A stretch of DNA of 64,000 nt, from positions 35,473,148 to 35,537,147 of the forward strand of contig NC_090706.1 in NCBI RefSeq assembly GCF_040954835.1. Reading direction: 5' to 3'. A model generated the notes under the pieces. It was not told the DNA's origin and ran no database searches. It saw only the letters and a program-made list of their open reading frames with translations. This DNA comes from Lepisosteus oculatus. Its lineage: Eukaryota > Chordata > Actinopteri > Semionotiformes > Lepisosteidae. This document shows, in pieces, positions 1 through 13,536 of this stretch (positions are counted from its first letter, which is position 1; the number at the start of each line of letters is the position of its first letter). A program made the translations under genes and the position numbers.

Positions 1-1370
1 CAATAAACAGGTGATAGTTAATAGATCGTTGAATTGTAATTCAAGAAGGAATGATATTACAAACTCAAATTTAACCAACAAGGAGTGACACTTTTTTCCA
101 TAAAGTTACAAAACCAAGTACTGGAACTAGGCGTTTTAAAATTAATGATAACTCCTTTCATTTGCCTTTGGAATTTTATGTGCAGCAGTAATTACTACAC
201 AATAAATAGGTTTATTCCATGCTGAAAAAAAGAAGAAAGAGAACACAACGAAATGTTGACCTCTTACTTGTTCCTTTGCAGCCTACGCATGCTGACGCAG
301 CTACCCACCTGAATTACTACACAATTACTACTTAATTACAACCTAATAACCACCATCTTATAACATGGTATAACATTGTTATTAGGTATGCCGCAGGTAC
401 TGGGGAAGAAAGGATGATCATCATCAAATGATGTTTGCACCCAAAACTTTGGGAAAACTATGTTTCATGACCCCACTTCTGCTATGCCGATGTTTGTCTT
501 ACAGTATGTTTAAACCATTCCTCTACTACTGTCAATACTGTCTAAAGTATTCAAAGAGACCCTTGCGACCTCTGGAAATCTGCAGAAGGTATTTCGGCCA
601 CAAGACAAACCTCATAATACTTAAGTAGAAAGACTCAACAATAGATAACATTTTTATGATTACAGATATTTAATTAGGTCAGTCTTTTTCAATGCATGCG
701 TATTCAATATTCAATTTCTTGTTTGCTGGACATCAGCATGACCACGTTGTAGACATGCTGTGGTAAGATAGGTCACTGCTGTAACTGGTGCAGGTGGGCA
801 GGTGCTTGCTGCCCTTTGTCATTAAAGATATCATAGCACCCGTAGAAAAAACTAGGGAGTATCTTGGTTAAATTCTTCTTTGGACATTTACAATCTACAG
901 TTTCCCTTGATTTCAATTGTTGAAGTCCTTTTCTACCTTCTGTGTAGTATAACTAGTATATAGATGGCACAGAATGGCACTTAAGGTGTGGGTGAAGGGA
1001 TAATAATATCAATAATAACAGTAGTAGTGGATTCAATGGGGAGTTTTTGATACAGGGGAAAGTAATCTTTTGGAATGAATTAATCCTTTTAATGAATGAC
1101 GCAAAGGGAATGCAGTACTGCAGCGATTGATCAACAAACTGATTTTTCTTTTCGTTTAAGAAGAAAGTTTTTTTTTTACTCCAAAAAGTATTGCACTGTT
1201 TTAAATTTGGCCTGTTAAGGAAAAACGTGAAAACAAAATTCAAGCTGTTGATGTTAAAAATTGGTAAAAGCGTATATTTTTATTTGTTGTTTTTTTTTTC
1301 TCTCTCCAAGTGCCCCTCATCACTAACTTCAGTAACACAAACAAATGCAAATGGCTCTGAAAACTTTACA
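1..1370. other. intergenic, no gene seen
   Basis: AT-rich non-coding sequence. The open frames here are short, start within simple T- or A-rich runs and show no splice sites or recognisable protein motifs. I see no repeat family that I can name. Confidence 0.5.
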
Positions 1371-1379
1371 TAATGTAAC

Positions 1380-3010
1380 TCGGGCCCTTTTTAGAGGTGG
1401 AAAGAATAGCCCTTGAAAAGGGGCCTAATTAATCTAAGTACAGAGGCAATGGGCCCACTTGGAATTTTTTCACTCCTTTATCTGAAGTGAAAGAAAGAAA
1501 GGGAGACAAGCCTCCCTTTTTTTCTATCCAGAGAAGAGTAGGCCTTATTCAGGCATTTATGTTAACATTACCAACTGCTGGACCCCGTGAGTGAAGAAAA
1601 TCAATCAACCTATATCTTTTTTTTTTCTTTTTTTTTTTTACTGCTGGTAAAAATAGGGGGGAAAGATATATAGCAATAATCTCACTTCTTGGGGCCTACA
1701 CGTTTTTAAGAAGCAAAAGAAGCCTGGTGCTAGAGTTGTCAGGTGCTGGGGTGGCTGGAAGAACAATGACAAAGGAGAAGCAGAAGGTTAGAGATGAATG
1801 CTGTGGGTAAATCAGTAATAGAGCTAAAGGGCATACGCCTGTGGGGAATTTGGTGGTTTATAAAGGAGCTTTAAGAGGCCTCCATTCATATGGACCAAAA
1901 GAGATTTGAATTGCCCCCTTCACAATCACTTGAAAGGCTGAGCTTGGGGTGTTCCGAAACAAAGTGGAAATCACGCTGCCTTTGAATGGTTCTAATAAGC
2001 TTTTAACTATTTTACATTATGGCGTTACCCTCTTCTTCTCTGCTTCTTTTTATTGTCTGCGAGCCGTGCACTCGGCCAACTTAAATGTCTGATTTATACT
2101 TTTCTTCATGGTGACTTAAAACAAAAAAAAAATAGGAACCAGATTCAAAGAGTAGGGCTTGGTTTCATCATGCACAGTAGAAAAATAGGATGCATTATTT
2201 GAACAACAACAAAAAAGTTAGCGTGAACCATTGTTTGCGACAGGCAGCGTACACCATACTGCTTCATGAAAAACTTAAATGTTTTTATCTGCAGGAGCTT
2301 AATTTGTAAGGCCTATTTAAGTCCAGCTATGAGAGAGTTTTATTTTTCAACGTTTGATATCTGGCAGTTATTTTCTGTTTTCAAAACAGTCTAACTCAGC
2401 ATGAATTATTTCAGGGAACTGCCATATTTAGGTATTTCTTTGTGGTGCCATGCAGTGCTATATAAAAAAGTTCTTATTTACTTAAAATAAAAGCATGGGA
2501 GTCACAGCCCATGGAAGGAAAAAACAACACCAAATAAATCACGATTTGTACTGTCTTCAGCATGACTTTCAAAGCAGTCTACTTTTAGGTGAAGTGTAAC
2601 TGTAAATTACAATGTGAGATCTGGCTATAATCAAGGTTCAAGAATTGTGAAAACCTCACTTCAGTTTGGCCTGGGCATTAGTCAAGGAAACTACACTGAT
2701 TGTGCTATAGGTCTGTTTATGGCTCTGTAAATTGCCCCTTGTCTTCTCTTTCTGAAGGTCACAGGTTCAGCGGCTGCCTGACTATAACTTAAACTGCTAC
2801 ATTTATCGGTACCCCAGGATGATGGGTGTAAAGGAGGTGGGGGTGGAAGGGCCACAGTGTTGGAAAAGTCGCCCTTTGGATGACACTTAAATTTGAGGTC
2901 CCGTCCGCATTGTGGACATTAAGAATTTCATGGTAATTGTTGAAGACAAGCAGGGGGGTTGACCTCTGCTGCCCTGATTAAGTTCTCATAAAAAACCTCC
3001 CTGCTTCATC
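1380..3010. promoter_or_regulatory. candidate conserved non-coding block(s), neurog1 3' flank
   Basis: This stretch has the balanced, motif-rich texture typical of vertebrate developmental enhancers. It lacks long open frames, and it differs from the AT-rich, homopolymer-broken sequence around it. Visible elements include Sox-like AACAAAG near 1,963, a TCF/LEF-like CTTTGAA near 1,980 and homeodomain cores (TAATTAAT near 1,426). The region lies 11-13 kb downstream of neurog1, the only developmental regulator in the window. The call rests on texture and position only; no alignment was possible. Confidence 0.25.
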
Positions 3011-4549
3011 TCAATAATGGCTTCCAACAGTAAAAGAAAAAAAAAATACTGTTTTCTGAGTTCAAAGGTAGGCATGCTCAATTCACTGGAATGCTTTATA
3101 AAAACAATATATAGGTCCAAATGTTGCAAAGTTTTTACTGGTTTCAGAGAATTGCCCAATAGAGAATTTACACAAGTCTGTCCTTTTTCCTATCGCTATA
3201 GTTATAATTTGTCTTCTCCATTTTCTGCCTATAAAAATGAATACCTCTTTTCAGGCAGAATACTTACGCCTAAGGTTTATACACACATCTAAACTCAAAA
3301 TCTAAACGGCATTATTCTGTACTTGCAACTGTTCTTCGCACTTTATTGGCAGGCTCAGTTTTAAAAGTCTTTTAAAACAGTATTCAGATGAAGAAAATCC
3401 CAAGAAAGTGTCACAATACTTTTCATAGCCAGGAAATATCTTGTGTTTAAACACATGAATGAAATATTCTTCTCTTCCATAAACGTGAGGATGGGCTTTA
3501 TGACCTGGTTTATTACAAAAGGTTAGATAAAAGTGTGCTAAAATTCATAGTATTAATAAGGGTGCTTAAAACAGCATTACTGCTATATGAGAAATATAGT
3601 AGCTGTACAGTATTTACCAAATGCTCATGCATAAATGTATAGGTAAATAGATTTTTGTATCTTTAATGATATTTAGTGAAAAAGTATTTAATATTTGCTA
3701 CCAACGTCATTAAGATGAACTTGAAGATTACTCCTAGAATCATTCTGATCTGTTGGTTTACTTCAAAGAATCAAAGAATGGAAAAGTAAGAATATCTTCA
3801 TTCTTAAGCAAAGATGGAGTTTCTAGTGGCAAGCAACATTACAGAACTTCAGGACATAATGTGATACAAATATCAACAAACACTAGCCACTACAAAATGC
3901 AGTTTCCAACTGGCACCATCTAGAAGACACAGATACGCTACGTAACACCATGCCTGGCTTCCCTGCACAGGTAATCCCAAAAGTTCCAAATCTCATTCTG
4001 GACAGATATTCTGTTTTACCAAGCCTTCCATTTCTTAACCTCAACACTTCTGTTATCTGTTGAACCTTCCCAAGGAAACTGAGAATCGCTGATATTGAAC
4101 AGAGGGGTCAACAAGAGTTATGCTCAGGAATGTTGCTTCAGACCTCTTGCAATTTTTCTCAGTAACGTTCTGGCCTGTATGAATGAAAGCGATCACTAGT
4201 GTTGACTAATTCAAATCTAAAGATAAATCTGTTGTTGAACTTTAACAAAGTAAACCTGTTTTCAATTTTGCAACCTGGCTTATACATTTTTCTGCATTAT
4301 ATAATTTTTCACTGCTTTCAATGAGTGCACTGAGTTGACTACAGAAAGGTAATACAAACATCTGAATCCTGTTTTTATCCCAGTTATCATAAATAGCTGC
4401 CATCCTAGCACAGAATACAAAAAGCCATTGGCCAATTTTTGTGACCTCCCCTTCTATAAAGCTTTGAAATCAGTGAAGCCTTAATACAGGTGCAGAAGGA
4501 GGAGAATAGGTTATCTTGTAGTGCATAGAAAGAGGAAAATCACATCTGT
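3011..4549. other. intergenic, nothing recognised
   Basis: AT-rich non-coding sequence with no supported gene, repeat or RNA. A frame at 3,017-3,292 shows no domain or splice signal and is treated as chance. Confidence 0.5.
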
Positions 4550-4935
4550 TTATCTTGAGCGTGAGGCGGGTTGGGTTTCCTTGATTTTTATCTCTGCTCT
4601 CTTAGGACCCCTTCTAAAAAAAAAAAAGTCATCTATTTCCATAGGATCGGTATGAATATGTGCAGCTGCATGGCTGCCTCTTTGATTGACACTTTCCTGT
4701 GACTCTGTTATGCTTCTGTGGGTATCTAAGCATCTGTACAAGTGGTGGGTTGTCCCTGCACTGAGGAGAAAGGCAGGAGGAGGCTGGAGTAGGCAGGGGT
4801 TAGCGCAGGTGACAGTGCATGTCAGCTCAGGTAGGTTTGCCTCCACCCCAAACCCTCCCCTTTTCTCTCCCCACTCAGCCCTAATTAGACAGCACTTATC
4901 ATGGTTGAGAGCACTTCTAACCTACTGCTAGCGAT
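4550..4935. promoter_or_regulatory. candidate non-coding regulatory block with E-boxes
   Basis: A less AT-rich island containing two E-boxes of the kind bound by bHLH factors: CAGCTG near 4,664 and CAGGTG near 4,806. TTGATTGACA (near 4,682) and CTAATTAGA (near 4,881) homeodomain-type cores also lie inside it. Open frames on both strands have no recognisable protein. Regulatory function is an inference from motif density and from the gene-free flank of neurog1. Confidence 0.22.
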
Positions 4936-6900
4936 TTCCCTACAAACATCCTCTCAAAACAGGTTGTATTTTGAACTTGTAGTGGCTCTGAAGAGTAGCC
5001 CTTCGCACTTTGAAGTCGGGCTTTATTCATGCAAGCACCTCATTGTCAAATATCTCACAATGCACAACCTGAGCATCCGTTCATTAAGAAGAGCATGTTT
5101 TTGTTCAAGCAACAGAGTCAGCACGCACACACAGAGAGTGCACTGGAAAGTTAATTGTGGGCGTATTTTCAAGAAGACAGTCTTGCTTTTACACATCCAG
5201 CTAAACTTTAGATACATTCATCTGTTTCTAATGTGTAAACACTTACACAACTTGTATTTTACATTTTTAAAGAATAATTTAAAATACTTTTCATGTTTTT
5301 TAAATGGTTTATATGGGAGAATGGAAGTATTTTTTTCCCGATTACATTATGTACTAACACTGAAATGGCATTCTACATTGTATGTCACCTTGTATAAGAA
5401 TAGAAGGTAAGTAAATAAACACATAGCACAGGCATCAAACACACAAAAAATGCTTTATATTGATGAGAGCGTTTCCATTGGTCTCTCAAAAACAGAAAAG
5501 AAAATAAGGATTTTGAAACAGTATTGAAATTTAATACAAAACCAAGACGTCTGCTTTGAAAATCTATATTTCAAGAGCTCTCCTTTAAGAGTGCACAAAC
5601 ATTGTGTGGCTGTGTGTATTGGTGGCTTTCAATTACAAATGAAGACAAGCTATCTTTACATAATGAAAGCAGCCGCTTGGAACTAGGAGCCCTGAGGCTA
5701 GGTCCCTCTGTGCTTTTGTTCCACAGATTTAAAGTGGATAGTTGAAGCACACAGATCTAAGGTTAGTTTCTACCTTAGGTTATGGGACATATGTTTAATC
5801 TACCATAGAGAAACATCTGCACTCACAGTAGTTCAGTAACTAACATCAGTGTACTTAAATAGCACTGCTAGTGATGTGTCTACAGTGCAAATGCACTCTT
5901 AGAACGATTACTGAAACGTTCATCATGATTAAATTGCTGTCAATGATAAAGAACTCCTGTACTGCACTTTGAGTGTTAAAATGTATATTTTTTTCCTACC
6001 CAAAAGCCTTCTCCAAATGTTTCAGATTAAGACATATGCTTTTGTAGGACAATGACTGGCTACAATAATTTTAACTTTTGTATTGTTTATGACAGGTTTA
6101 TGTAGGCAGGTGTATCTGTGTGTGTACTCAAGGGTTTCTGTGTCATGGAGATTTTTTCTTGCGTGTACGAAGATGGAGGGGCACTTTGTGTTGAAATATC
6201 AGAAGTGTGAACTGTGTATGTACCAATTCTTTTAAGTATAAATCTTACAATGCAATTATATTACAAAAATTAGATTTCTCAGCTGTACCTAATTGGTAAG
6301 GAACAGTTCTTTGACCATTTTAGACAATCAGAAATGAATCACAGTTGGGTGTTATGACTAATTTCCATTTTTGGAAAAAAAAGGACCATTTGAGTTATCT
6401 GAGTTATTATTTGACAAATTAAATAAATTTACTCTATAAAATTCCCAGAATAAAGCAAATTCCATAAAAAGACACCTCACCACAGACACTTGTTAACTAA
6501 AGAGTAGGTAAAAATACAGCTGTTTTGATTATAAATGTCATGCCACCTGAGAAAGAAATGCCATGAAATGGCATGCATGGCATCATCAGGATAATTTCTA
6601 ATATCAAATCAGTTTTGTATTCTTGCCAGTTTTGTGTTATTGTAGAGCAAAACAACCCCAACAACATAAACAGTACTTGTGGTACAGCAAACACCTTCAC
6701 TGGGCACTCAAAGCAGGAGCCGTCATGGATATAACAATAAAACAAAGGAAACTGTCATGGATTTGGTAAATTAAGAAAATTAGATGAGGATTTGTCTCTA
6801 TATATACATATCTACAATTCTATACACTGCCTGCTGCTTATTTTGCTTTGAATTACTTGAGCATTCACTGCCTAATCTGTTGCATAAAAGCATTTTGTCG
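4936..6900. other. intergenic, nothing recognised
   Basis: AT-rich sequence. It contains a 169-codon open frame at 4,901-5,410 that looks like chance (see rejected items). No repeats or RNA genes are evident. Confidence 0.5.
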
Positions 6901-7160
6901 GCTGCTGCCTGTCATGATTAGGCACAAGTGAAGGGCAGAGCACGGGCTAACAATTCACTAATATCCTCCTCAATAAAACTCATGAGAAGACAGAGCATGA
7001 TCATCCCCATGAGTGGGAAGCATTTCACAGAGTTTCCTGTCACGCCAGCAATGGTGTTGCCACAAGCTCAAGGATATTTGTGGGGAGTGCAGGTGGAAAA
7101 CTATCACCTTCTCAGAGGTGGAAGAGAAGATGATTCAGGATTCCACCCATTCTAAACCCT
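6901..7160. promoter_or_regulatory. candidate non-coding regulatory block
   Basis: About 260 bp of balanced composition between AT-rich flanks, with cores such as TGATTAGG (near 6,915) and TGATCATC (near 6,998). A 75-codon plus-strand frame here has no start context, splice site or domain that I recognise. Treated as a possible enhancer in the neurog1 downstream flank; weak. Confidence 0.18.
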
Positions 7161-8550
7161 CCTAAAGCTCTAAATCCCCGACAAGGAGAAACAGGAAGAT
7201 TTGCTGTTTTCATGAACTGAAGAAGGTGGGGTGCAAGCTTTTGACATTTGTATAAAACAAATTATATACCTGATCAGAAGTACTGACGGAAGGTAGCCTC
7301 TATCATGAGATCTTCCATGCCCTTAAGAATTGAAGAGAAGTGGAATGGAACTCATCAGCTTCACATCCCATTCAGCTTGTCAGTGCTCATCTTTTCCCCA
7401 TATAGTACGTTATTCTACCACAGTGTAATGGATAGTTTTAAAAGACACCAGTATCTGTGCCTTTGTAACTTGTCCTGATAATCCATTCTGCAATAATAAT
7501 TCTGTGCTAAAGTCTTTGGACTAAGAGAGGAAACTGCAGCAGCTGGTGAAAAATCATGTGGCCATGGACACTAAGAGTGACCGGTTATATTTATAACAAA
7601 AAGTCGTGCAATTGAGAATTTGTTTATTCCCATTATTACATTCACTTAGAAAAAGATATTGTGTGGGGCATCTTATAATCTTTGGGGATGGGATGTACTT
7701 TTTATGGACATCTGTCATACTTGGGTAGCTGTGCTGATGGGGCTGGCACTAAGTAGTTTGTGATACTAATAAGACCAATTAGCTTCTAAAGATGGAAAAT
7801 AATCCCCTATTTGTGCAACAAATCATTAGCAACCTAAATAGCTTTCCACTGCTGTTAGTTGCTTCTGAGAAGCTGCTCAGGAGCTTAAGGTGTGAAACCT
7901 TCAGTTTGAAGTATGGGGAATGGGAGGAATGCGATAAGCTGGAAACAGACTGAGGAGGGAGAGCAGAGCTGGGAAGGGTGAGGAGCTGTCAGCAGGACTT
8001 CACTAATCCTCATTTGGGATGTGTACACAAACAGCATCTGCACAGAAATTTGGGCTTCAGGGGGAAGATGCCAAAACGCTCCAAAACAAGCAATCGGGGA
8101 GGGTGCCCGAAAACAACACTGATCCACAGTAACACCACACTTGTTGGGTGATGAAAGCAACGGGCTAGCCCACGTAATTAAGACCTAACAGTTCAAACAG
8201 CACTTCCCTTGTCATCCTGCCAAATGTTAGCAGTCATTTCCTTTTTCAGTGCTGTCATCAGAGGATGATTTGCGAGTTCTGAAGGTAAGTATTTTTCCCC
8301 ATATAAGAGAAAACCTTCCAACATCCTGTGCAGCCTTGAATCTGAAATCTAAAATACTTTTAAAGACACATTACAGCGTCACTAGGCTGGTTTCTTCTTT
8401 GGCAAAAGAAAAGCAAGTGCAAGCTTCATGTGGTACCAGGGAATAGTTTACAAAAACAGCCCAGAATATGGTGTCTCTTTACTGCTCTTTAGGTGCAGTA
8501 AAGTTTTAGGAACGATGGTGCTTTTCAAAGCTCTGATAATGAGGTATTCT
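7161..8550. other. intergenic, nothing recognised
   Basis: Non-coding sequence without a supported gene. A 91-codon minus-strand frame at 7,885-8,160 has no recognisable domain. Confidence 0.45.
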
Positions 8551-8790
8551 CTCTCTCCTCTTGTGCAGCTGATGCTGTCCTCTCCTTGTGTGCAGTCCAG
8601 TCACATACCCTGAAGGCTAAAGTGAGATGAGGGGAGGGGGACTTAAACCTGCTGCCCCTTCATCCTGCTTCAATCAATGCTTAATGGTCTCTAGAAACCG
8701 GCAGCTTTCAAACACAGAGGGGGCAAATCCAGCCCTTTTAAAACAGGCTCTTAGCAGTTAAGATCAATTTGGGATCATCCGTTCAATATG
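8551..8790. promoter_or_regulatory. candidate non-coding regulatory block
   Basis: A balanced-composition block with AATCAATGCTTAATGG-type homeodomain cores near 8,671-8,690 and a CAGCTG E-box near 8,567. It is a candidate enhancer of neurog1 by position only. Confidence 0.18.
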
Positions 8791-9590
8791 AGTTGCAATT
8801 CTTGGGCTCATGTGTTCTTTTTAGTGTTTTAATAACTGCTACTAGAACTCTGAAGAAGCATAAAGTTAGAAGGTCTGTAGGTCTGTTCTACTGTATCACT
8901 CTATTTAAATAACATGACAAAACAGGAGTTTCTGCATCCAAGGGCCTAAGCTAGAAAATTATTTTAGTACTTGATTTGAGATCTTTAGAAATCAGTATGT
9001 TCAGAAAGAGCACCTGTACAGCAATGTGACAACTACAGAAACCTAAAATGTGCTTGACTGTAAGAAAATGAGTCGAAAGATTCACATTTACAACCCTTAA
9101 CAGATAACACAAGCAGGCCTCACACATTTGGAAAAATTGACATGGTGCTGCACTAAAACACATGGATTGAAGAAAGCAGTACTCTGCTGTTAATTTAGAA
9201 GATAGTGCATTATCAATCAAATCTGGAAATTGTGAGGTAGTTTCCCCCCCCCATTTATGAATATTTTTCTTTAACCACAAGTAAGTATTTAAAGTTCTTC
9301 AAAGCAGTTAATAAAAGCCATAGATGCTGTACACAGAGACGAGTAGGTTGGTCAGTGAGTAGGAGAATGGGAAGATAGACATCATAACAAACAGTTTCAT
9401 GGACAGGTAGGCAAACTCATCACTGTACTGATAATGTTGATCATAACCACAAAAAGTAAACATTTTTAAATAATGCAATAAGTCCTGGCGTATTTTCCTG
9501 TATATTACTTTCAACTCAATCAAATGTCTTTGCAATGTCCCATGGTGCATTTATGAATTGGACATGAGTCGTCTGCAGTGTGTCACTGCT
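8791..9590. other. intergenic, nothing recognised
   Basis: AT-rich non-coding sequence with a short C-run near 9,244-9,252. Minus-strand open frames at 8,951-9,280 and 9,308-9,550 show no domain or codon pattern that I recognise. Confidence 0.45.
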
Positions 9591-9900
9591 TATCTCCAAT
9601 GTAAAGGTCAAGGGTTTGAGACATTTGCAGACACAACCTCTAACCTTGGGCCATCGTCAATGGGGCTTATTCCACCTCCGGATAGCCCTGCAAGATTTGG
9701 TCTGAGAAAGGCAGAGCACAGAGTGGGAGTGAGGGGAGACTGTTTTGATGTTTTTGTTACTGTTTGACTCAGAGGCTGTCCCTCCTGAGGGGGTCAGGGG
9801 TCTTTCTCCCCAACGGATCACGATGACCTTCGGTGTCCACTGCCAAGACTGGGTTTCAGCCCCAGGGGGCAAATGCACACAAAACCACCTCATTCTTCAG
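9591..9900. other. GC-richer block of unknown nature
   Basis: This block is noticeably richer in G+C than its surroundings and is open on both strands (69-78 codons each). No domain is recognisable in either direction and no clean exon boundaries flank it. It could be a conserved non-coding element, an old exon of a lost gene, or part of an interspersed repeat. Confidence 0.2.
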
Positions 9901-11995
9901 GGCAGGTGCAGGCAACTTTATCAGAAATCCATAGAAATGGATTTGTGTCCAGCTAAGGCATAGTGTTTCACTTCTGGCTATTTTAAAAGTGCATATACAC
10001 TCATAATGTCTTAGTTTGGTTTGATGTTACAAAAATACATTTAAAGGATTAATAAAACAAAACAATATGTAAATGTATAGAGACAAAAGAGGGTATTCCC
10101 CACCCCCGATTTACTTTAATAAACATCTTGTTTCCCGCGTTTATAAAATGTTCGAAAAAAGTATTTTTCAGATGGCTGAGCCCAGAGATGTATTCAATTG
10201 TTTAAACTTTCGACCACCCACCATCAGACAATGTATTTATAATAAAACGATTACACTGCACTGCCGTACAACTGCTATTATTCATAAAATTACAATAATA
10301 GTAGCTTAATGTATAGCCCAAAACATTTTTTTTCACGTAAGCCAATTGTTATATTTTCACGTGTCAGTCCACCTCTTCAGAAGTCGAATCAGACGAGTAT
10401 TTTTCGTGTCCTTTTTTTGCCTAGCGGTCATTTTAACTTCGAGGGTTTCGGAGGCACAGGTTTCCTAGATGGGTATAATTAATGGAATAGCCCTGCTCGC
10501 GTTCTCTGTTGAAACCAGAGACTTTCTAACAGATGCAGCCCAAATCCTGAAATAAGAAAAGCCCCATAAATCATCCTCTGACAAGTTTTGTCCCCATTCA
10601 TGCCAAATTAAGGACACACGATAGTACAACAACTAATTGCCGAGCCTCGCAACAATTTGCTCTTCTCTCAAACTAGGCTCTCCAACAGCAGTCTGTGTCA
10701 CTTTCCTAACAATGTAGAATTCCATTTCCAGTGTGCAGACATCCTTCGGCAACAGTACAGGGGATTTCCGAGGCAAGAAGAGCATTTCCACATCACATTT
10801 AACGTTTGAAAACACAAACGCGAGGATTCGCTTGTAATCATTTTTATTTGAAAAGTATTGCATTTAGTTTAACTTTAAAAAGGTTTACAGCCATTTTTCG
10901 TATTTATAGGTCTTCTTTTGGCGTTCCTAAACAAGCCTGGAGTTTTCGCATAGTGTACAGGCTTTCTACACACAGCAGGCTAGCAAAACTGAGATCAATT
11001 TCCAAACTTATTCTTTCACAGCTGTGTATAAATTGTGTCATTTTATATAATAATTTACTTACCTCCTCAAAACATTGAATGCCAGCACATTAATAGCGCT
11101 TCGCTCTAAAATCATTTCCTATATTTTCTCATAGTTAATAACTGTTATTAAAACGACGCTAACAGCTTTGTGCACTGAGTTTATATAAAATAACACAGCA
11201 TCCAATGAAATAAAAGTGTGTTAATTGCTTTGCAGGTGCGAGCTTCGTTCGTATCTCCAACGTCTGAACCCGACCAACTCAGTGTTTGGTTCGTAATTTT
11301 TTATGGTTCTATGCATTAGGACAAAGGGACAGATTCATAAGACATAAGCGCGCTTTTATGCGTCCTATACGTTTAACGACACTCCAAAGCTTTGTGATTT
11401 CGGACAAAAATCCCTAACAGGTGCTGTATGCGTGCAGCTACTGTAGTGTTCATGGGGAGACCTTCTTCAATATGATTGTTTCCTAGGAAAAACGCCGATG
11501 TAATTATTGATTAAAATACGATTCAGAAGCCGTGTCCCAGGGAAATCATTTCAGTTCAAAACAAAATCAAATATAGCATAGCCCATCTCTGTAACATCAC
11601 AACAGGGTGGATATTTAGCTACAAAAAGGGTTCCAGGAGAATTTTTGCAATGGGAAGTTTGTTTCTCAGCTAAGCTAATTGTTAAGCAGTAATTGTGCAG
11701 CCAATTCTTCGGGGATAGGGTTCGTTAACAGGTCTGACCCTAACTTAAATTGTTCCCGTGTAAGAAAAGGAAAACAGTAAAGTGAAGAAATGGAGGGCCA
11801 AGGTCATCGCAATCTCCCTTTCACTGGTAATGAAAGTTTATATATTGGGCTAACACGGATCTCTCTGAATTTTAGAACTATTAACTCATGCAGGAATCAT
11901 TTCAGTTATCTGGCATATTCCATTTGAAAACTTTGTTTTTCGTTTAACTACGTACAGACTGTTGCATAACATGCGGAACAAACAGAAAATATGAC
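9901..11995. other. intergenic, no gene seen
   Basis: Non-coding flank. It holds many homeodomain-type TAAT cores but no motif combination that I would defend as a specific element. Confidence 0.4.

Positions 11996-11996
<1 letters not shown>

Positions 11997-12046
<50 letters not shown>
11997..12046. repeat. (AAT)n microsatellite, about 16 copies
   Basis: An uninterrupted AAT trinucleotide tract is visible. It gives a spurious poly-leucine stretch in a minus-strand frame. It is likely length-polymorphic. Confidence 0.95.
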
Positions 12047-13500
12047 TGCGGTTATCGTGGCGATGTTTCATTTGTAGGTTTCTTTTTACCATCACATCAA
12101 TCAAGTGCTGGATCGCCTGCAAACGTCATTTTATGGAAACTTTCCATTCTGAAAGAGATTAATCTTTGGATTAACACTTGGCTGTATCCCTGTCTGTGAT
12201 TAGACAGGCTGGATTCGGGTTTTTTTTCTCCTTCTTTTCTCTTTAATGTGAGTTAGCATGTGTTTCTCTCCCCTGATCCCTCTCTATCCGTGACACGTGC
12301 ATATACAACAGCCGTGGCTGGACCGCATGCCGGACTCACAAATAGAGGATTTAACCTGAGCCCTTTAAGAAATAAAATGATCCCAGGATCACAAAGGAGT
12401 CCGCATCAAAACCTCTTCAAAGCCATATCACAGTGAAAGAGCGGAATCGGGATTACTGACTTCCCTCGCTGTAATGAAATAAATCCACCGAGGCAACAAC
12501 CCCCAGGTGAAATACACGCTTTTTAATTAATGAAACTACAGGCGGGGTTACAATTAAAAATATCAAACAATAAATCCGTTTATGGTGTGGTAGGAGGTAG
12601 CATTGTAGACGAGCTACTTCTGACACTCCCATTTAAAGTCTTGAACGATCCTCGGCGAAAGTTAGCCTTTACAAACATTGCAGATATTTTTAAGACCTCC
12701 GCCTTTTTTCTTTTTTTTTGTATTTACAATGTTAATTCAATCGATTTGTTCAAATATTTCAAGAGCAGCAAACAGCGCAGTCTGATTCCCCGTGATGTTT
12801 AACTTTACACTAAGCTATTTGTCACCGATTTATAAGATGCAAACTAATACTTCTGTCAAAATAATCTGAACAGCCCTCAAATGTGCATGATATGTTTACG
12901 ATATCATATACAGAGCAATTGTGTGTCCTTTCGTTCAAGAGTCACAAATAGCAACTCCTCATTAATCCTTCTTTCCTGAAGATATTTAACTTTATTGATG
13001 GAAAGCAAGCACGGTGAAATGTAGCGAGTGACGTTCAAAGACAATGACTTCACCGCGGTGCCGCGTAATTTGCTGAAGCGACGCGTCAAAAACGCATCCT
13101 TGTGAACTGTGCATGAGCTATCCACCTGCCGCTGCCCTGGCTTTCCGTAACCGTCATTTTAGTGACGCATCAAACCTCCTTTGTTTCAAACAGACTCGCA
13201 AACAGACGCCAATTGAGTAGTGGCACTTCCATTAATAGGCCAACATCACTACATTATCGATTTACTTTCATACTATTATTTGCAGGTGAATAACATATTT
13301 GTGTTTCTGGCTGCTTGGGTTTGAACCTAAAGATCATTTTTAGATGAATATTATGAAAAGAAAATGACAGATGAAGCCTGTATGTGTTTCTCCGTATTCT
13401 TTTTTTGCTTACGCTGAACATGAAACTTTGACCAAATCGGCGGCGTCCGGATTTCAGTTATTGTGATTACTTGGTACCAAACCGCGAGAAAAGACAAAGC
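12047..13500. other. intergenic, proximal 3' flank of neurog1
   Basis: Non-coding sequence just beyond the likely neurog1 transcript end. The part at 12,170-12,500 looks complex (TTAATC cores near 12,158, ACACGTG-like near 12,292) and could be regulatory. No gene or repeat is supported. Confidence 0.35.
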
Positions 13501-13530
13501 AACAAAATTGTTTTTAAAAAACGTTATAAT

Positions 13531-13536
13531 TTTATT
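13531..13536 (-). terminator. neurog1: poly(A) signal, likely neurog1
   Basis: The plus strand reads TTTATT, which is AATAAA on the minus strand, about 880 bp past the neurog1 stop codon. It would give a 3' UTR of about 0.9 kb ending near 13,510. No competing AATAAA was noted between it and the stop, but I did not check exhaustively. Confidence 0.5.

Noticed and set aside
4901-5410. 169-codon plus-strand open frame
   Set aside because: It is long for this window, but the product has no recognisable domain, is rich in Leu/Phe/Lys/Tyr as expected from AT-rich DNA, lacks flanking splice sites or a promoter, and overlaps a minus-strand frame.
11886-12122. 78-codon minus-strand frame with a poly-leucine run
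   Set aside because: The leucines come from the AAT microsatellite at 11,997-12,046, and the rest has no domain.
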